Source: Deinococcus sp. Leaf326 (lineage in GTDB: Bacteria > Deinococcota > Deinococci > Deinococcales > Deinococcaceae). Taken from it: a stretch of 10,287 nt of DNA. This document shows positions 6,369 through 10,287 of the stretch, piece after piece. The position numbers and the translations under genes were made by a program. The stretch lies in assembly GCF_001424185.1 (NCBI RefSeq), contig NZ_LMOM01000046.1, positions 1 to 10,287 on the forward strand, read 5' to 3'. The notes under the pieces were generated by a model. The model made no database searches, was not told where the DNA came from, and worked only from the letters and a program-made list of their open reading frames with translations. Position 1 is the first letter of the stretch. Each line of letters starts with the position of its first letter.

Positions 6369-6887
6369 ATGGCTAGTAAGATTCCAGGAAATATCATTCA
6401 AAATCTTATCAATCTTGACTTAAACCATAAACAAGAAGATTTATTAAGATTCAATTGTACAGAAAAATATTCTAGAGAGGATATTGTAAACTATTCTACC
6501 TCTACAGGAATAGTATTTCCTGACTTTTATGTTGATTTTTTAATCAATGTGGGTGCTTGTGAATTATTCACAAGATATGATAATAGAAATTGGGGTGGAC
6601 GGACTATTATAGAAGTGACGGAATTTATGAGGTTACGAGATATTATAGACTATAATGAGGCCGTTTCGCCTGATTTGATTGATAATATAACAGAGTTTGT
6701 TGTTATTGGAATGAACAGCTGGCGAGATACTTATCTTGCCATAGATCTCAGACGGCAGTCGAATAACTTCGGAATATTCACGAGCGACTCTTATCCAGAG
6801 GAGTGGCATCTAGAGACAGACTGCTGGTACAATTTTGAGGATTGGCTAGTCCTCTTGATAGAAGGTAATGGTAGAATTCCAAGATAA
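6369..6887 (+). CDS. SMI1/KNR4 (SUKH) family protein, likely immunity protein
   Basis: A 172-residue protein with the layout of the SMI1/KNR4 (SUKH) superfamily. After a lead-in of about 35 residues come the SREDIVNYSTSTGIVFPDFYVDFL segment, split here at residues 36-58, typical of the N-terminal helix-turn before the 'NGG'-like turn (here NVGACELF). Then follow a beta strand near 79-86, VVIGMNSWRDTYLAIDL (111-127) and a C-terminal FEDWLVLLIEG helix. Family members in bacteria mostly act as immunity proteins that bind a cognate toxin. A GGGGAG ribosome-binding site lies six bases before ATG 6369. The gene is much richer in A and T than the genes on both sides and uses AT-ending codons, which points to recent acquisition. 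No toxin gene is adjacent, so it is a possible orphan immunity gene. I am fairly sure of the superfamily, less of the role. Confidence 0.7.
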   Translation: MASKIPGNIIQNLINLDLNHKQEDLLRFNCTEKYSREDIVNYSTSTGIVFPDFYVDFLINVGACELFTRYDNRNWGGRTIIEVTEFMRLRDIIDYNEAVSPDLIDNITEFVVIGMNSWRDTYLAIDLRRQSNNFGIFTSDSYPEEWHLETDCWYNFEDWLVLLIEGNGRIPR

Positions 6888-7039
6888 TTTAATTCTTGAA
6901 TCATTAAGAGCGGTTTTCTTAAGACGTGACTTCAGTTATGAAATCTTCCAGCCCAAAAGACAAGACTGTTGTCCTATCGAGCACCTGATATTTTGTTCGA
7001 CCTGAGGGCTGTTCCTTCCCTCAATGTCCAGGAGCGTTC

Positions 7040-8764
7040 ATGCGTCCGTACACCACCACTTTGCTCGCCCTCACCACAGCCCTGTTCGCTTCTTCGGCCC
7101 CGGCAATCGCCCCAAAAGACACCCTGGTGCTGCAGCAGTCTGCCGATATCACCACCCTGGACCCCGCCCAGGCGTACGACGTCCCGAGTTTCGCCATCGT
7201 GGAAAACCTGTACGAGACCCTCGTGGCCTACCGGGGCAGCGACCAGACCACGTTACGTCCCCTGCTCGCGACGAAATGGACCATCCGCCCAGACGGTCGA
7301 CAGTACACCTTCGACCTCCGGCGCAATGTCCGCTTCCACAGCGGTAATACGATGACCTGTGCAGACGCGGAATATACGCTCAGGCGCCTGCTGGTCACCA
7401 ACAATGCCGACAGCGGCTCCTTCTTCATCTCACAGGCGCTCCTGGGCACCGAGAGCAACGCCAAAGACGACCCCAGTGTCACCTGGCCGAAGATCAGCCG
7501 CGCTGTCGCCTGCAATGCCGCAGGCCAACTCGTCCTCACCCTCCCCAGCCCTGACCCAGCCCTGCTGGCCAAACTCGCGAGCCAGAACACCAGCATCGTG
7601 GACCGCAAGCACGCCGTAAAGCTCGGCGAATGGGACGGAACCGGGAACACCTGGCAGCGCTGGATCGGCGAAGATCTCACCGACAGCGCCCTGAGCCGTC
7701 AGCCGAGTGGGACGGGCGCCTACCGCCTCGTGCAGCAGAAGGCACAGGCCGTATTGGCGACCCGTCACGACCCGTATTGGGGTGGGCCAGCACCCCTGAA
7801 AAACGTGGCCGTGCAGATCATCCCCGAGGAAGCCGCTCGATTGGCCAGCCTGCAGCGGTGTGACGCGGACGTCGCGGAAGCAGGCCTGCGCGCCATGCTG
7901 CCGCAGCTGCGTGCCCAACCCAACCTTCAGGTGCTGGATCACCTTCCCGATCTGGGCACCCCCGTCATGCTCATGAACGAGAACATTCAAGATCCAGTTC
8001 TGCTGGGCAGCGGCAAGTTGGACGGGAAAGGCATTCCCGCCAACTTCTTCGCGGACCTGAACGTGCGCCGGGCCTTCAACTACGCCTTCGACCGTGACCG
8101 CTACATCCGCGAGATCACCTCCGGGACGGGCCGCCCCCGGACCATGGCGTTGCCCTCCACCTTTTTGGGCTATGACCGTACGATTCCAACCTACCCGTAC
8201 AACCGGACCAAGGCGATCGAGGCCTTCAAGAAAGCCTTCGGCGGGCAGCTCTGGAATACCGGGTTCGTCCTGAGCGTGAACTACCGTGCCGGCTCGACCT
8301 CGGGTCAGACCACGATGGAACTGCTCAAAGCCTCCATCGAGGCCTTGAACCCGAAATTCCGCATCAACATTCAGCCGCAGCCTTGGTCCGATCTCCTGGC
8401 CGCCAGCAAGAGTGGCAAGGCCTCCATGCTGACGTTGTCCTGGATTTCGGATTACGCCGATCCGGATAACGTCCTCTATGCGCTGTTCTCCAGCCAGGGC
8501 TTCTACGCCCCCCGGACCGGCTTCAAGGACGCGCAGGTCGACGCCTAGCTGGAGCAGGCACGCACGCTCACCGATCCGCAGCAGCGGGCCGCGCTGTACC
8601 GCAAAGTGGGCGCACGGACGCATGACCTCGCCACCTACATCCTGATTCCCGAGGAACCGGGCTTCCTGATCTCCTGCAAGGCGTTGAAGGGCATCAACCT
8701 CACCTCCTATAGCCCCCTGCTCAGTGGACTGACGGGGACCTACTGGAAACAACTCAGTAAGTAA
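7040..8764 (+). pseudogene. Family 5 (peptide/nickel-type) solute-binding protein, interrupted by TAG
   Basis: A substrate-binding protein of an ABC importer for peptides or similar ligands. It begins with a signal peptide (hydrophobic LLALTTALFASSA, cleavage near residues 20-24). Family features follow: ITTLDPAQAYDVPS, ENLYETLVAY, FHSGNTMTCADAEYTLRRL and the FNYAFDRDRYI segment. AGGAG lies five bases before ATG 7040. The frame reaches a TAG at 8546-8548 (codon 503), then continues in the same frame for 71 codons to TAA 8762-8764. Those codons encode a normal family C-terminus (LEQARTLTDPQQRAALYRKV through TGTYWKQLSK). One point mutation, for example CAG or GAG to TAG, explains it. The product without the C-terminus would probably fold poorly. 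No permease or ATPase genes are nearby. It may be a young pseudogene, a read-through gene or a sequencing error. Confidence 0.85.
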
Positions 8765-8857
8765 GCTGAGTGAAATACCGCGGATAGGGTTTGATTCGCT
8801 CCCAAGCAGCCCAACATGTGCTTTACTAGCTAAAAAAGGTTAGGAATAAATCTTAAT

Positions 8858-9523
8858 ATGATAAAAATGGTTGTACTCGCCTTCTTAACTCTTGCTACGG
8901 CAGCTGTTGCTCAAACCTTAGATTGCTCCACTATTAATCTTGGACAACTTGGGAGACTAAGCTATACCGTTCTTGAAGTCCCTCCCAATCTATCAAAAAG
9001 AGAAAGTTACTCACTTGAAAGAACCATTATAGATTTTGAAGATTGTGGAGTTAAGATTATTGCCGATGGTGAAGGCTACGCTTCTGTAGTTATTGCAGAT
9101 AAGAGGCAATTCTATAAACTGATTAGTATTCCCAATGCTACTATCAAGAATAGAGTCTCTTTCCCTATGGTAGGTGTAAATGTTTATGAATATCCTTCCA
9201 CTAAAGAAGTCCTATATAGCAGGAACGCATGGCTCGTTCTGTTTGCGGATACAGGAAATTTAGGAACCTTCAGTCTTCCCGAAACAGCTTCTGACCTTGA
9301 GTTTCTGAAAGAAGCTACTATAAGTTACAAGGTGGATGGTGGGCCTTTAACACCTTTCTTCCACGAAGGTAAAGTTATTCGAGCCACTCTTCCTACTAAT
9401 ATAAAGACTTTGGATATATATGCTTCTAGATCTGACTATGATAAAGGCTTTGACAGGGTCAGGATAGACTTTGAGAATAGTAGTTATGAGCTCTGGAAGA
9501 AGTATCCCTTCCCTGCAAATTAA
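8858..9523 (+). CDS. AT-rich exported protein of unknown function
   Basis: An unrecognised 221-residue protein with a clear signal peptide: MIKMVVLAFLTLATAAVA, cleaved after residue 18 before QTLDC. The mature part holds two cysteines (23 and 63) that could form a disulfide, and many short beta-like strands (YASVVIAD, GVNVYEY, AWLVLFAD, VRIDFEN), suggesting a secreted beta-sandwich. ATG 8858 is used; AGGA lies 12 bases upstream and a second ATG at 8867 is nearly as likely. The gene is markedly richer in A and T than the preceding binding protein, like the SUKH and Imm8 genes on either side, suggesting shared foreign origin. Its 3' end faces the Imm8 gene across a strong stem. It could be the exported partner of an immunity gene or an independent cargo gene; nothing in the sequence decides this. 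Confidence 0.7.
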   Translation: MIKMVVLAFLTLATAAVAQTLDCSTINLGQLGRLSYTVLEVPPNLSKRESYSLERTIIDFEDCGVKIIADGEGYASVVIADKRQFYKLISIPNATIKNRVSFPMVGVNVYEYPSTKEVLYSRNAWLVLFADTGNLGTFSLPETASDLEFLKEATISYKVDGGPLTPFFHEGKVIRATLPTNIKTLDIYASRSDYDKGFDRVRIDFENSSYELWKKYPFPAN

Positions 9524-9540
9524 ATATTTCCGAATACCCT

Positions 9541-9588
9541 AAATAATTACTCACCACGAGATCGAAAATTCGTGGTGAGTAATTATTT
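9541..9588. terminator. Perfect 19-bp bidirectional terminator
   Basis: AAATAATTACTCACCACGA (9541-9559) and its exact reverse complement (9570-9588) enclose a 10-base loop. The GC-richer core is at the loop side and the A/T arms give T-rich ends in both directions, as in a bidirectional intrinsic terminator. It lies 18 bases past one stop codon and 20 bases past the convergent one, so it serves both genes. Confidence 0.85.
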
Positions 9589-9608
9589 ATTATCGGCCTC
9601 TTGTATGA

Positions 9609-9977
9609 TTACTCGATCAGAGGACGATAGTTCTCAAATTCCCATCCTCCTATTTTACTAATCTGATAAGCTAAATCAGCCCAGTTCTCACCCGCACAAA
9701 GCGAAATATACCTCTCAATACACTCCTTTATGAGAAAGAAGTCATATTCAAGAAGGATAAGTATATTAGTGCCCCAGGTATAACCTTGGTGAGCATACTC
9801 TGTCTTTATCCAATCTGGTGAGCATATAAGAAGGTCGAAAATTTCGGAAGAGTTTTCACCTTTTGGGCCCACTAGTAACTGGACGGTCATGCCAAAGCTT
9901 CGCTCATCTTCTGGATAAAATTGCTCAAATGGGTAACTGAATTCTGTCGAAACGATCCCTTTTAGCTCAGCTTTCAT
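9609..9977 (-). CDS. Imm8-type immunity protein
   Basis: A 122-residue protein resembling the Imm8 family of polymorphic-toxin immunity proteins. The pattern includes an MKAELKGI start, a YPEDERSFGMTVQLLVGPKG segment (21-40), the FDLLICSPDWI strand (47-57), ILILLEYDFFLIKECIERYI (72-91), and a C-terminal NWADLAYQISKIGGWEFENY (98-117). The Trp-Glu-Phe-Glu motif is a strong Imm8-like mark. ATG 9977 is used instead of the TTG one codon upstream because GGGGTGAT is just upstream and matches the 16S tail. The gene is AT-rich like its neighbours. No toxin is visible on either side up to the window end, so it is an orphan or its toxin lies outside. It is a cytoplasmic binder of an incoming or cognate toxin by family knowledge. 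Confidence 0.78.
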   Translation of the reverse strand: MKAELKGIVSTEFSYPFEQFYPEDERSFGMTVQLLVGPKGENSSEIFDLLICSPDWIKTEYAHQGYTWGTNILILLEYDFFLIKECIERYISLCAGENWADLAYQISKIGGWEFENYRPLIE

Positions 9978-10212
9978 CAATCACCCCACTTAGGATATGG
10001 TAACCACTCAGCGTAACAGGCTGTCAGGTGCGATTACTATCTTAGCGTATAACTGGCGGGTCAAATCTCTCGGTGACTGATCGCTTCACCGTCAACTCCT
10101 CTTCGCGGTGAGCTGCTCCATTCGCTGGAAGGCCGCTAAATGCCTTGTGGCGATTCAGACCTACACCATTCTCTGTAAGTATCGGCTACAGATCATCCGG
10201 AAATTCAGTGAC

Positions 10213-10240
10213 AGTGTGCCGCCCGGCCGGGCGGCACACT
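10213..10240. repeat. Perfect 28-bp GC-rich palindrome
   Basis: AGTGTGCCGCCC-GG and its exact reverse complement form an unbroken 28-bp palindrome centred on GGCC, ending six bases before the transposase ATG. It could be a hairpin blocking read-through transcription into the transposase, a feature near the end of the element, or a protein-binding site. There is no T-run. Confidence 0.85.
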
Positions 10241-10246
10241 CTTGTG

Positions 10247-10287
10247 ATGCGGCTGAACGATGACCAGTGGGCCGTCCTGGCTCCTCT
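10247..10287 (+). CDS. IS5-type transposase, N-terminal fragment at window edge
   Basis: Thirteen codons are visible: MRLNDDQWAVLAP and on to the window edge. This opening closely matches the start of IS5-family (IS427-like) transposases, which cut and paste DNA using a DDE active site; that part is outside the window. GTG 10244 is an in-frame alternative start. Bases 9978-10246 upstream contain no gene I can support. They should include the left end of the element, but I could not place its terminal inverted repeat without the other end. Confidence 0.6.
   Translation, partial: MRLNDDQWAVLAP

Noticed and set aside
7430..8752. 440-codon frame on the - strand across the TAG
   Set aside because: It is a shadow of the solute-binding protein; the + strand has signal peptide, ribosome-binding site and family motifs.
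10081..10212. Open stretch reading WKAAKCLVAIQTYTILCKYR, possibly a transposase C-terminus
   Set aside because: It vaguely resembles a transposase tail, but there is no start codon, no catalytic residues and a stop directly upstream; the resemblance is too weak to call.

Overview
The window is mostly GC-rich bacterial DNA, with some distinctly AT-rich genes towards the right end. High-GC codon use, a leaderless-type promoter at 5281-5315 (a -10 box six bases from the ATG) and the general protein style fit a Deinococcus-like bacterium. That is an inference from style: there is no rRNA or other marker gene. Nothing shows whether the window is chromosome, plasmid or an integrated element.

Left region (about 1-4790), all on the + strand. 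It holds two overlapping unknown genes (82-438, 413-991), a small exported four-cysteine protein (1174-1728), a protein of the Mu Gam host-nuclease-inhibitor family (1896-2552) and a family B DNA polymerase with 3'-5' exonuclease (2613-4787). Gam binds DNA ends and PolB copies DNA, so this looks like a replication or recombination module of a phage, plasmid or integrated element. The polymerase start carries a perfect 11-bp tandem duplication. It shifts a well-placed upstream ATG out of frame and creates a new in-frame ATG. The duplication runs directly into a perfect 13-bp hairpin inside the first codons.

Middle region (about 4790-6240). A small unknown basic-tailed protein lies on the - strand, convergent with the polymerase across a hairpin. 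Divergent from it is a PAPS-dependent sulfotransferase on the + strand.

Right region (about 6240-10287). This is a mosaic. An AT-rich SMI1/KNR4 (SUKH) gene is followed by a GC-rich family 5 solute-binding protein interrupted by an in-frame TAG. After it come an AT-rich unknown exported protein and, convergent across a perfect 19-bp stem, an AT-rich Imm8-type immunity gene. The window ends in the first codons of an IS5-type transposase preceded by a perfect 28-bp palindrome. SUKH and Imm8 proteins usually neutralise toxins used between bacteria, but no toxin is visible here, so these look like orphan immunity genes next to a mobile element.

Most noteworthy are the duplication/hairpin arrangement at the polymerase start, the Gam-PolB pair, the amber-interrupted binding protein and the orphan immunity genes. 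I see no CRISPR array, tRNA or rRNA.
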